This document shows, one piece after another, positions 14,185-23,274 of a DNA stretch of 44,913 nucleotides. A program made the position numbers and the translations under genes. Each line of letters begins with the position of its first letter. The first letter of the stretch is position 1. The notes beneath the pieces are model-generated. The model was not told where the DNA came from, did not search any database, and was given only the letters and a program-made list of their open reading frames with translations. The stretch is from JAMLJG01 sp035327585 (GTDB taxonomy: Bacteria > Verrucomicrobiota > Kiritimatiellia > CAIVKH01), in contig DAOLDD010000030.1 in the NCBI GenBank assembly GCA_035327585.1, positions 1 to 44,913 of the forward strand, given 5' to 3'.

Positions 14185-16963
14185 ACGCACCCGTTGCGCG
14201 GGGAATGAACAATTGGCGGAATTCCCCTTCCGACAACTCGATCGCGGGGCGGAAGTCGGCGCGGGCAAGGCGGGTCAGCAGGCTCGCGCGAAATTGACGC
14301 GCGGCGTGCCGGTGCGGGAGATCAGTGCCGAGGTCGCTGCCGCAGAGAATCAATTCGCAGCCGTTCACCCGGACTTCGATCACCAGCCCGAGGCGGCGAT
14401 TGGTGAACCAGTCGTCGATGACCTGGACCACGGGTCGCAGGGCGGGGGGCAGGCCATCCAACACGAAGGCCGCGCCGCCGTGGATCAGTTCCCACCACTG
14501 CCAGTTGCTGTGGAACTCGGTGGGGAAGTGCGCGAGCGCGGGATGGCTTGGGTCGCACAGGATGCCCAGCGTGTGCGGCGCCTGCTTGCGCGTCCACGCG
14601 GTGTTCCAGAAAATCGATGAGAAGCCGAGCGCGACGCCGCCCGCCACGCACGAGGCGGGAGGATTCAGCAGCACGCGGCGGCCCCTCGCCTCCGGCCGGA
14701 GAACCTCCGCCCAGTCGTGGAGTATCGGCGGCTCCGGCGTCGCGACGTCCAGCGCGGCCGACGGATAGACCCAGAAATCCCAGTCGTTTTCAAACGGCGT
14801 GTCCGCCAGGCCCGCGACGAGGGTATAGCGGCACGGCGCCGGCAGCGCGGCCAGCGAAATTTCAACCGGCCCGATTGCGGAAAGACCGAGCGGCAGTTGC
14901 GGGACCGGGAATTCGCCGCGCGCGTGGACGCCGCCGCTCTCGTCCTTCAGCAGCCAGTACAGTCGCGCGTTCTCGAGCGGCGCCGCCCCGTAGTGGGCCA
15001 CCTCGAGTTCGGCCCGCAGGGTGTCCGCCCGGCAAAACACGCGCTGATCAAACCGCGCCAGCGGCACGGTGGAGTTGTTGAAGCGGCGGAAGGATTCCGG
15101 CGTCGTATAGCCCTTGGATTCCCAGAAGGCGTTGAGCCAGCCGACGGGCGCGGTGCCCTGGCCCGGAAAATCGTTCGCCTGCAGGAGTTGAAAACCGCCG
15201 AAGCCGGGCGTTCGCAGCGCGGACTCGATCTCCTCCTTGTAGCACAGCACCTGCAGGAAACCCGATGCGGCGAGGAACGCGGGCGCCTGGTCGCCCAGGT
15301 GATGTGCAGCCAGCGTCTCCTTGAAAATCTCGAAATTCCGCGCCTTCAGGACGCCATCGTATTTCGGGATCTCGGAAAAATCGGGATAGACGCACCACTG
15401 CCCGGTCTCGTGGGCGATGATCGGGCGGGGCGCCTCCAGCATCTCATCGTTCCAGCCCTTCAGCGGCTGCAGGTGACGCGCGAGCTCCTCGCGCCGGGCC
15501 ATGTCCGTGAAGATGCGATAGTCCGCCGTGGTGGCCGGCGGCTTCGCGTTGATGCGCGACCGCAGCTCCTCGCCCCACGCCTGGATGCGCGGCTCGGGTA
15601 TGTTGTGATAGTCGTTTTCCGCGATGGCGGGCCACCCGGCCGCGCTGGTGTAAAGGCGGCGCGGATCGCGTTGCTTCCAGTCGCGCACCCAGCGGCGCAG
15701 ATAGTCCGTGAAGTCGGCGGGGACGCGGCCGGGCTCATTGCCGTAGGCCATCAGCAGGAACGACGGATGATTGCCGTAGGCGCGCAGGATGCGGGCGGTT
15801 TCCTCGTGGACCCAGGCATCCACCGGTTCCCCCTTGCCGAGGGCCGTGCTCGCGTTCGCCCACGAGGCGCATTCGACCTGGAGATATACGCCGAGCGTGT
15901 CGGCCGCCGCGAACGCCGCTTCGGGCGGGCACCAGGAGTGGAACCGGACATGGTTCAGGCCGTGGCTCTTGACGATTCCCAGGATGCGCCGCCACTCGTC
16001 GAGCGCCATCGGCGGGTAGCCGGTGCGCGGGAAAACGCAGCATTCAACGGTTCCGCGCAGGAACAACGGCTTGCCATTCATCAGGAGTTGCGTCCCCTCC
16101 ACCCGCGCGTCGCGCGCGCCGAACGTCACCGTGCGGGTGTCGTCGCCCAGCCGCAGGTCAAGGCTGTGCAGCACGGTCGAAAACTCGCTCCATGCGCCGC
16201 CCCCGAAGTCGAAGGGAATGTCCAGCGCGAGGGCGCCGCCCTGTTCGTCCCACATCGCCGTGGCCGCCGTACCGTTGGCGAACAACGTGCCGGACCCCGC
16301 GCGCCCGGTGGCATTGCCGATCCGGACTTCGAGGTGGACGGAATTCGCGTCGCGTCGCGGATGCACCTGCGCGTCCTCGATCCAGACCGGTGCGCCGGCG
16401 CGGAGTTCAACGCGGCCGATGAGGCCGTTCCAGTTGGTCTGGGAGTGATCCGTGACGCTGTGCGAATTGACGCCGACATCGATCTGGAGCCGGTTATCCA
16501 CGCGCAGGGTCAGCCGGTGCAGGCCCGGCGGAAGGTCCACGCCGAGTTCATAGACATGCGGCGTGGAGAGGCTGTTGCACGAACCGATCTCCCGGTCGTC
16601 GAGCCAGACCCGCGTCTCGATGTGCGCGCGCTCAAGGAAAAGCGTCACGCGGCGGCCGGCCCACGCGGCGGGAATCTCGACGTCGCGGCGGTACCACGCC
16701 GCGCCGATGTAGTGTTTTTCGGGCTGAAGCCAGAAGGGAATCTTGAGGCGGCCCGGCTGGCGGTAGGGCGCGTAGATGTCGTCCGTGAACCAGGCGCGGT
16801 CGATGATCCGGCCGGTCCACGGCGTATCCAACGAGACCTCGTCGCCAAACCCCTGGGCCTGCAGGCTGCCGGGCAGTTGCAGGGTCTGTCCAAAACCGGG
16901 CGAGTCGCCAAGGGCGAAGGCCCAGTTTCCGGCCAGGTCCAGAACATCAGCGCGTGTCGGCAT
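14159..16963 (-). CDS. GH2-family glycoside hydrolase
   Basis: A 934-aa protein with the GH2 layout. An N-terminal sugar-binding jelly roll (about 10-190) contains WYRRDVEIPAAWAGRRVTLFLERAHIETRVWLDD. An immunoglobulin-like domain (about 195-290) and a TIM barrel (about 291-620) follow, then C-terminal beta domains. The acid/base is probably Glu410 (YGNEPG) and the nucleophile Glu519 (AHETGQW). The family cleaves beta-linked galactose, mannose, glucuronate and related sugars; the substrate cannot be told from sequence alone. No signal peptide is seen, so it is probably cytoplasmic. It starts 6 bases after the GH38 gene in the symporter-GH38-GH2 operon, which suggests stepwise trimming of imported oligosaccharides. 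Confidence 0.9.
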   Translation of the reverse strand: MPTRADVLDLAGNWAFALGDSPGFGQTLQLPGSLQAQGFGDEVSLDTPWTGRIIDRAWFTDDIYAPYRQPGRLKIPFWLQPEKHYIGAAWYRRDVEIPAAWAGRRVTLFLERAHIETRVWLDDREIGSCNSLSTPHVYELGVDLPPGLHRLTLRVDNRLQIDVGVNSHSVTDHSQTNWNGLIGRVELRAGAPVWIEDAQVHPRRDANSVHLEVRIGNATGRAGSGTLFANGTAATAMWDEQGGALALDIPFDFGGGAWSEFSTVLHSLDLRLGDDTRTVTFGARDARVEGTQLLMNGKPLFLRGTVECCVFPRTGYPPMALDEWRRILGIVKSHGLNHVRFHSWCPPEAAFAAADTLGVYLQVECASWANASTALGKGEPVDAWVHEETARILRAYGNHPSFLLMAYGNEPGRVPADFTDYLRRWVRDWKQRDPRRLYTSAAGWPAIAENDYHNIPEPRIQAWGEELRSRINAKPPATTADYRIFTDMARREELARHLQPLKGWNDEMLEAPRPIIAHETGQWCVYPDFSEIPKYDGVLKARNFEIFKETLAAHHLGDQAPAFLAASGFLQVLCYKEEIESALRTPGFGGFQLLQANDFPGQGTAPVGWLNAFWESKGYTTPESFRRFNNSTVPLARFDQRVFCRADTLRAELEVAHYGAAPLENARLYWLLKDESGGVHARGEFPVPQLPLGLSAIGPVEISLAALPAPCRYTLVAGLADTPFENDWDFWVYPSAALDVATPEPPILHDWAEVLRPEARGRRVLLNPPASCVAGGVALGFSSIFWNTAWTRKQAPHTLGILCDPSHPALAHFPTEFHSNWQWWELIHGGAAFVLDGLPPALRPVVQVIDDWFTNRRLGLVIEVRVNGCELILCGSDLGTDLPHRHAARQFRASLLTRLARADFRPAIELSEGEFRQLFIPRATGAFDGNAHPL

Positions 16964-16969
16964 GGTTCC

Positions 16970-19900
16970 TTAGTCCAGGATCTTGAAGGTGCGGATTGCG
17001 AAGGGTTCCAGGTCGATGCGTACGCGGCCCGCGCCCAGGTCGGCCAGGGTGTTCCACTCCATGAGGTCGGTTTCCGCGAGCCGTTCGCCGTCACGCAGCG
17101 CCACCACGGCCTGCGCGCGCTGCCCGCGCGTTTCGACGAGGCGGATGATGCGGCGGTCTTCCTTCTCCGCGCGCTTCACGACCTCAAGACGGACGCCTTC
17201 GCCCGTGACGGCGGGCAGCGGCAGCGGCGCGGCGACCCGGCGCCCCTCCAGCCGTACCGGAGGCTGGTTCAGGCGCAAGGCCTCGGCCTGGACATCCGAA
17301 TCGCGTAGGTCGCCCGCGTGCGGCAACAGGCTGTAGGTGAAGCGGTGCGCCCCGACATCGGCATCCGGATCGGGATGCGTGGGCGAACGAAGCAGGTTGA
17401 GGTCGAGCAGGTTGTCGAACACGCGGTGCCCGTATTTGCAATCGTTCAGCAGCGCGACGCCATATTGGCCATCCGAGAGGTCGGCCCACCGGTGGGCGAC
17501 GACTTCAAAGCGCGCGACATCCCACGACGTGTTCCGGTGGGTCGGCCGCTGGACGTGACCGTATTGGATTTCAAACGTGGCGAAGTCGCTCCGCACATTC
17601 ACGGGAAACGCCGTCCGCAGCATGCGATGCGTTTCCCGCCAGTCCACCCCGGTCACAAAATCGAGGCGGGCCGAGTTGTGATCGAGATAAATGCACTGGA
17701 CGAGGCTTGACCGGCCGACCTGCAACTCAAAGCGGAGCCCCTGCCGCACGTGACCCGCGCCCAACGAGGCGCTCGCGGCGCCGCGCGCGGTTTCGAGCGC
17801 CTGGTCCTCGTAGTAGATCTCAATGTCCCACGCATCCCAATTCGTCGGGCGATCCTCATACAGCGTCAGCACGTTGCCGGCGCGACCCGCGGCGAGGATT
17901 TCGCGGCCCGCCGCCTTGTCGAACGCGCGCACGAGTTGCGCGTCGGGCGAGAATTCATAGCGGACGTGTTCGTTCTCCAGGACCAGGTCAGCCCGTGCCG
18001 CCGCAACCGCCGCGTTTTCGGCCCGCCGCAACGTGATCGCGGACAGGGGCGGAATGGTGACGGCCGCAGCGACGACGCCATCGGTTTCTGATTGGGCCGG
18101 GATCGCCGCGCCTTGTTCGTCCGTCGCGCCGCGCCAGTCCCCAGGCAGGGCGATGGCCTGCGTGAACGGCACGCTCAAGGTGTTGACGAGGACGAGGTGA
18201 TCCGCTGCCGCGGGGAACAGGCGCGCGCCCGCCTCATCGGCCAGTTCGCGACACCGGCCAAGACCCTCCGCGTAGTCGCGTTCGGCCTCCTCGTAGACCT
18301 GGTGGATGCTGGACCCGGGAATGATGTCGTGAAACTGGTTGGTCAGGAGTTTCTTCCAGAGCCGGTCGAGTTCGATCCGCGGGTAGTGATCCAGCGGGAG
18401 GCAGGACCAGAGCATCTCCACCTCGCGCAGCGCCAGTTCCAGCTTGCGGTTGCCGCGTTTGGTGCGCGCCTGCGTGGTGAAGGTTCCCCGGTGGAGTTCG
18501 AGGTAGAGTTCACCCGACCACACGGGCAGTGCGCCGGCGCGCGTCGCGAGGCGGTCAAAGAACTCGTCCGCCCGCCCGAAGCGCACACGCGGCACACCCT
18601 CAAGGTTGGCCTGCCGGAGCCCGGTCTCGATCGTCTCGGCCTTGGGCCCGCCGCCGCCGTCGCCAAACCCGTAGAGCGCCATCATCTCGTCGAGCATGTC
18701 CTTTTCCCGGAATTGCTCCTCCGCCTTTCGCATATCGGCGGGGGTGAGTTGTGAGATGTAGGAATCTTCCGGCGGGAAATGCGTGAGCACTTCGCTGCCG
18801 TCGATGCCGCGCCAGCGGAAGGTGGTGTGGGGGAATTTGTTGAACTGGCTCCACGAAATCTTCTGCGTGAGGAAATAGTCAACCCCCGCGCGGCGCAGGA
18901 TCTGGGGCATGGAGGCGGAATAGCCGAAGACATCCGGCAGCCAGAGGTTGCGCACCTCCACGCCGAACGTGTCGCGGAAGTAGTTCTTCCCGTGCAGCAC
19001 CTGCCGCACCATCGCCTCGCCGCTGATCAGGTTGCAGTCGGGCTCGACCCACATCGCGCCCTGGCATTCCCAGCGTCCGCCCCGCACCGCCGCGCGGATG
19101 CGTTCGAAAAGGGCCGGGTAGTGTTCCTGCACGAAGGCGTACAGTTGCGGCTGCGACGCGCCGAAGACATAGGTGGGGTAGCGCGCCAGCAGGTCGAGCT
19201 GGCTGGCGAACGTGCGCGCGGCCTTGCGGACGGTTTCGCGCAGCGGCCACAGCCAGGCGGTGTCGATGTGCGCATGGCCGACGGCGAGCGCGGTCACCGC
19301 GGAGGCGTGCGCGGGCGCGTCGAGCAGGGGGCGGAGCCGGGCGCGGGCGGCGGCGGCGTTCGCCGGGTCGTCCGCGTAGCGGTCCACCGCCTCGCTCAAA
19401 CCGCGCAGGATGCGGGCCCGCCGCGTGCTGCGTTCCGGAAGGTCCCGCATCAGGCTCAGCAAGGTTTCAACGTCGAGCCGCAGTCGCCACAATTCCTCGT
19501 TAAAGACGCAGAGCTGGATCCGGTTCACGCGGCCCTGGTAGGACCCGTGGCGCATCGGGCAGTTGCGGGAAGGGTCCTCCACGCGGGTCACGCCGAACAG
19601 GCTGTTCGCCGCGGCCTCGATCCAGAGCTCGACCGGCTCGCCGCCCGCGCAGGCGTCCAGCAGGTGGAACACCGTCCGTTCCGCCTCGCGTTTGAACTCG
19701 CTGGGCACATAAAGCGAGCCGTTGGACAAGCCCTGGAGCGGCGTCCCGTCCGACCCGAAGATCATTGCCTCGCCGTTGAATTCGAGGTCGGCGGCGATGG
19801 CCCTGCCGCGCCACTCCGCCGGCACCCGTCCGGTCAGATGGAACCAGGCGCTATCCCACGCCTCGCCCCAGACGGCGCCCTCGGCGACGGCGCTGTAGGT

Positions 19901-20053
19901 GAGGTCGAGCCTGCGCGCGAAGGGCACCGGCTCCCGCGTGCGCGCCATCCGCGCCTCCAGCGGGATGCGGGGGGCAAGCACATGGCGGTGCAGTCGCTCG
20001 CTGAATTGCGCCACCTTGGCGACATAGACCGGCTCTGTTTTATCGTTCAGCAT
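16970..20053 (-). CDS. GH38 alpha-mannosidase
   Basis: A 1027-aa protein of the GH38 family, which removes alpha-linked mannose with a Zn-dependent retaining mechanism. The catalytic domain holds HAHIDTAWLWP (zinc ligands His262 and Asp264) and WLPDVFGYS with the predicted nucleophile Asp374. A beta-rich C-terminal domain follows, with the family stretch WDAWDIEIYYEDQ. An N-terminal beta domain of about 240 residues precedes the barrel, as in the long bacterial members. No signal peptide is visible. ATG 20053 was chosen because family similarity begins there and GGAG lies upstream. It sits 37 bases after the symporter gene and 6 before the GH2 gene. Confidence 0.93.
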   Translation of the reverse strand: MLNDKTEPVYVAKVAQFSERLHRHVLAPRIPLEARMARTREPVPFARRLDLTYSAVAEGAVWGEAWDSAWFHLTGRVPAEWRGRAIAADLEFNGEAMIFGSDGTPLQGLSNGSLYVPSEFKREAERTVFHLLDACAGGEPVELWIEAAANSLFGVTRVEDPSRNCPMRHGSYQGRVNRIQLCVFNEELWRLRLDVETLLSLMRDLPERSTRRARILRGLSEAVDRYADDPANAAAARARLRPLLDAPAHASAVTALAVGHAHIDTAWLWPLRETVRKAARTFASQLDLLARYPTYVFGASQPQLYAFVQEHYPALFERIRAAVRGGRWECQGAMWVEPDCNLISGEAMVRQVLHGKNYFRDTFGVEVRNLWLPDVFGYSASMPQILRRAGVDYFLTQKISWSQFNKFPHTTFRWRGIDGSEVLTHFPPEDSYISQLTPADMRKAEEQFREKDMLDEMMALYGFGDGGGGPKAETIETGLRQANLEGVPRVRFGRADEFFDRLATRAGALPVWSGELYLELHRGTFTTQARTKRGNRKLELALREVEMLWSCLPLDHYPRIELDRLWKKLLTNQFHDIIPGSSIHQVYEEAERDYAEGLGRCRELADEAGARLFPAAADHLVLVNTLSVPFTQAIALPGDWRGATDEQGAAIPAQSETDGVVAAAVTIPPLSAITLRRAENAAVAAARADLVLENEHVRYEFSPDAQLVRAFDKAAGREILAAGRAGNVLTLYEDRPTNWDAWDIEIYYEDQALETARGAASASLGAGHVRQGLRFELQVGRSSLVQCIYLDHNSARLDFVTGVDWRETHRMLRTAFPVNVRSDFATFEIQYGHVQRPTHRNTSWDVARFEVVAHRWADLSDGQYGVALLNDCKYGHRVFDNLLDLNLLRSPTHPDPDADVGAHRFTYSLLPHAGDLRDSDVQAEALRLNQPPVRLEGRRVAAPLPLPAVTGEGVRLEVVKRAEKEDRRIIRLVETRGQRAQAVVALRDGERLAETDLMEWNTLADLGAGRVRIDLEPFAIRTFKILD

Positions 20054-20090
20054 CAGCTCACGTCTCCAGATACAGCCACCGGCGCCGGCA

Positions 20091-22094
20091 TCACGAGGAT
20101 TTCGTTTCCCGCGGCGCGGCATCCTTCCGGGCCAGGCCCACCTCATCCAGATTCTGGTGTCCGACGACCGTACCGTCGTCAAGATGGTTGACGGCGTGGT
20201 CGCGAAGCCGGCGAAGCAGCGCGCGGATGTCCTTCAGGCCGCCCCACGTGAACCAGATGCCGGTGATCAGGGCCATCAGGATCGGAATGCCGATGCCGAC
20301 GATGTGGTTGTAGGTGGACCAGGTGGCCAGCGACCACGGCGCGATCAGGTTCCAGGCCGTCCCGACCAGCATGACGCCGAACCAGAACAAGCCCCAGATC
20401 AGCAGTCCCACCGAAACGATCTTGTCGCCCCGCGTGAACGAGCCGTCCACGCCGATCACCCGCCCAAGGAGTGATTTCTTCGTCGCCGCCTCGATCACCG
20501 GCTCGTCGCCCAGCTTCGCCGCGACCTTCGCATACGCGCCGCGGTGCAGCAGGCGATCCATGTTGAAGGGTTCGCGGCACGTCAGCAGGGAGATGACGAC
20601 GTAGAGCGTGATGGAGGTGAGGATCGCCACCAGCGCGATCTGCTGGCCGTTCAGCGGGAAATCCGGGATCAACTGGCGGGCGACGATCCCGGAGGTGGAA
20701 AGCACTGAACCTGTAATCATTGCCGTCCAAGCCCCGGCCGCCGTGCCTTTCTTCCAGTACAACCCGCCGATGATCGCGGCCCCGGCCCCGCCAATATAGA
20801 TGCCCATGGTAACGCTCCACCACATGAAGATGTACTCCGTCTGCTTAAAAAGACTGCCAAACAGGAATGCGAAGACCGCCACCGCCACGATGGCCCATCG
20901 CAGCGCCCGGATATGCTGGGTGGGGCCGAATGGTTTCTTGCGCAGCGGGACGAGTACATCCTGCACAAAGATGCCGCCCCAGGAGTGCAGGTGCGTCGAG
21001 TCACCGCCAACGATGCCCATCAGCAGGACGGCGCACAGCAGCCCCTTGATGCCGATGGGCAGCAAGTGTGAGAGTGCGATCGGGATGCGCATCTGTTTCT
21101 GGACCTGTGGGTTCTCAATGCCGGCGATAAGCTCGTTTGCCCCGGTGGACGGCGTGGTGAAATCCGGGTGCACGAGGAAGGTGAACGCGCAGACGGCCAA
21201 CAGCGTGATGACGGCGAGTCTGCCCGAGTCGCGCCAGCGCCCGAGGATGTTCGACATGCGTGACTCGTGTGCGTTGAGCGCCGCCGCGTTGTATGCGCTC
21301 GCGTTCTGCCAGGCCATCGTGCCGTACACCCCGGTGAACGTTGCGATCAGGATGTACCAGAGGTTGAAGTTCTTCAGGGACATTGAATCAAACGGGTTCA
21401 ACATCGACTGCCCCGGCGGCCGGTTGCCCAGCGCCTCGGCGATCTCCTGCCAATTAAACATCACGAGCAGGGCCGCGATGATCGCCAGATAGAAGAGTTG
21501 CGACAGGATGCCCTCGATGCAGTCCGTGATCATCACCGTGATCAACCCGCCGACGAGGGTGATGAACAGTGTGATGCCGAGGAAGATTCCCATCAATGCC
21601 ATGAATGTGGGTATCGTGAACCCCAGGAACTGGAATTCCGACGGCAGTTGCCAGAAATAGACCAGGAAGCGCGCCGCCACGCTGGGGATGATGCCGAAGT
21701 TCAGGACGCCCGCGAGGAATCCGAGGCACCCTGTGAATACGCGGAACCGCTTGCTGTAACGGAGTTCAAAAAACTGGGCCAGCGTCATCGCGCGCGTCTC
21801 GCGATACCGGTAGATGACGAAGCCGGAAATCGCGACCAGCAGCGCGACGGGCGCCTGGAGTTGCAGCCACCAGCTCGTGGTGAACCCCGCCTCGCCGATC
21901 ATCTCGAACATGGCCACGAAAACCACCGCGCCGGCCTGCATCTCTCCCTTGGACACCGTCAGCAAATAACGGCCCGCCAGCCGGCGGCCCGAAAGGAAGT
22001 CCGCGACGCTCTTCATGTAGCGCTGCGCGAAGATGCCGACGCCCAGCACCAGGGCAATGCAGGATGCCGTTATGAACCAATCCCAGAAATGCAT
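20091..22094 (-). CDS. Sodium/solute symporter (SSS family)
   Basis: A 667-aa integral membrane protein with about 13-14 predicted helices, starting FWDWFITASCIALVLGVGIF. It belongs to the sodium:solute symporter family: early DFLSGRRLAGRYLLTVS, then GEAGFTTSWW, and a helix with GIVGGDSTHLHSWGGIFVQD matching the sodium-site region. Members use a sodium gradient to import sugars and other small solutes. It is somewhat longer than the usual 500-550 aa, with a C-terminal cytoplasmic tail. As first gene of the operon with GH38 and GH2 enzymes, it probably brings in mannose-containing or related sugars. A promoter with the shared operator lies upstream. Confidence 0.9.
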   Translation of the reverse strand: MHFWDWFITASCIALVLGVGIFAQRYMKSVADFLSGRRLAGRYLLTVSKGEMQAGAVVFVAMFEMIGEAGFTTSWWLQLQAPVALLVAISGFVIYRYRETRAMTLAQFFELRYSKRFRVFTGCLGFLAGVLNFGIIPSVAARFLVYFWQLPSEFQFLGFTIPTFMALMGIFLGITLFITLVGGLITVMITDCIEGILSQLFYLAIIAALLVMFNWQEIAEALGNRPPGQSMLNPFDSMSLKNFNLWYILIATFTGVYGTMAWQNASAYNAAALNAHESRMSNILGRWRDSGRLAVITLLAVCAFTFLVHPDFTTPSTGANELIAGIENPQVQKQMRIPIALSHLLPIGIKGLLCAVLLMGIVGGDSTHLHSWGGIFVQDVLVPLRKKPFGPTQHIRALRWAIVAVAVFAFLFGSLFKQTEYIFMWWSVTMGIYIGGAGAAIIGGLYWKKGTAAGAWTAMITGSVLSTSGIVARQLIPDFPLNGQQIALVAILTSITLYVVISLLTCREPFNMDRLLHRGAYAKVAAKLGDEPVIEAATKKSLLGRVIGVDGSFTRGDKIVSVGLLIWGLFWFGVMLVGTAWNLIAPWSLATWSTYNHIVGIGIPILMALITGIWFTWGGLKDIRALLRRLRDHAVNHLDDGTVVGHQNLDEVGLARKDAAPRETKSS

Positions 22095-22137
22095 GTTTCT
22101 GCGCGCTCCGGCGAACGGTGAGTTGCAGGTCGGTTTT

Positions 22138-22167
22138 ATGTATAGACAATTTGAATCCAGGTGTCAA
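22138..22167 (-). promoter_or_regulatory. Promoter and operator of the symporter-GH38-GH2 operon
   Basis: On the minus strand: TTGACA (22162-22167), a 17-base spacer, and TATACA (22139-22144). This is the best sigma-70-like promoter in the window. The operator TTGTCTATACAT (22138-22149) overlaps the -10, so a bound repressor would block RNA polymerase. The transcript would have a leader of about 38 bases. Confidence 0.7.
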
Positions 22168-22285
22168 CGCCGGGGTTATTGAATAATGCATAATGTATTC
22201 CTGCGGCATTGCCCCTTCGCCTGCGCGGCCCTACCCCCGTGGTCGCCATACAAATGTTGCAGGGCGCGATCCGCCGTGGCAGTAT

Positions 22286-22297
22286 TTGTATATATCA
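22286..22297 (+). promoter_or_regulatory. Operator-like site before beta-phosphoglucomutase
   Basis: TTGTATATATCA, ending 14 bases before the start codon and just ahead of the GGAGG ribosome site. It matches the shared operator well in its first half and less well in the second. No clear -35 is seen, so this is the weakest of the six sites. Confidence 0.45.
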
Positions 22298-22311
22298 ATT
22301 GGAGGTGCGGG

Positions 22312-22986
22312 ATGAAGGATTCGGGATTTCGCGGCGCGTTGTTTGACCTGGACGGGGTGTTGGTGGATACGGCGGAGCATCATTACCTGGCCTGGCGGGT
22401 GATTGCCGATGAGCTGGGGGTGCCGTTGTCGCGCGAGAAGAACGAGCGCCTGCGGGGGGTCCCGCGCATGGCGTCGCTGGAGATCCTGGTGGAGGATATG
22501 GGCACGAAGCCGACCGGCCTGGAGGCGTTGGCGGACCGGAAGAACCGGCTGTATGTGGAGCGCGTTGCGGGGCTGACGCCCGCGGACGCGCTGCCGGGGG
22601 CGCGCGAGCTGCTGGAGTCCCTGCGGGCTGCGGGGGTTCGGGTCGGGTTGGGGTCCTCCAGCCGGAATGCGCGCGCGGTGTTGCAGCGACTTGATATCGA
22701 GCGCTATTTCGACGCGATTGTGGACGGCCACGCGGTTCAGCGCGCGAAGCCCGATCCCGAGGTGTTCGTCCGCGGCGCCCGCCTGCTCGGACTGGAACCG
22801 TCGGCGTGCGTGGTGGTGGAGGATGCCCCGGCGGGCATTGAGGCGGCCGTGGCGGCCGGGGCGTATCCGGTGGCCATTGTCCGGGGCGGCGTCATGCCGG
22901 GCGCCCGCCTCAACGTGCACTCCGTCGGCGATATTCCGCTTTCCTTGTGGTGCGGCGTTCAGCCCCCGGCAAAGGCGTTGCGGTAG
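22312..22986 (+). CDS. pgmB: Beta-phosphoglucomutase (HAD superfamily)
   Basis: A 224-aa protein converting beta-glucose 1-phosphate to glucose 6-phosphate. HAD motif I is FDLDGVLVDT with nucleophile Asp12 and acid/base Asp14. AEHHYLAWRVIADELG, LRGVPRMASL and GLGSSSRNARAVLQRL are characteristic of the beta-PGM branch. KPDPEVF carries the motif III Lys, and VVEDAPAGIEAA the magnesium-binding Asp of motif IV. The length is typical. The start at 22312 is set by GGAGG at 22301-22305 and by motif I; the frame remains open upstream without similarity. The partner enzyme is probably the GH65 phosphorylase at 36-38 kb, which would make the beta-glucose 1-phosphate. Confidence 0.92.
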   Translation: MKDSGFRGALFDLDGVLVDTAEHHYLAWRVIADELGVPLSREKNERLRGVPRMASLEILVEDMGTKPTGLEALADRKNRLYVERVAGLTPADALPGARELLESLRAAGVRVGLGSSSRNARAVLQRLDIERYFDAIVDGHAVQRAKPDPEVFVRGARLLGLEPSACVVVEDAPAGIEAAVAAGAYPVAIVRGGVMPGARLNVHSVGDIPLSLWCGVQPPAKALR

Positions 22987-23274
22987 TCGCGCGGGTGGCT
23001 CAAGCCGGCTGCTGCGCCCGCGGCTATTGCTCGTTCATGCCCAACCCCGCGGCCTCGGCGCGGATGGTGTGGTCTGGTTGTCCCGTGGCGGATGTTGACG
23101 AGGCGTCCGTGGAAGCCGCGGAAGGGCCTGGGATGAGGCAGGCCCGGGCTCCCGTCGGGTTCCGGGCGTATCCCATCAGGCCGTCGATGGTCGAACCCGT
23201 GCGCGCTCGCTGCCCAGCAAGCGCAAGCGCCGGCAGGAGGACGATGCCATCGTCTTGCTTATCCGATCCTCCGG
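22987..23274. other. Intergenic stretch between convergent genes
   Basis: 288 bases between the convergent beta-phosphoglucomutase and GH30 genes. A short palindrome (GACGATGCCATCGTC, 23240-23254) is present but lacks a T-run, so it is not called a terminator. No credible ORF is seen. Confidence 0.5.
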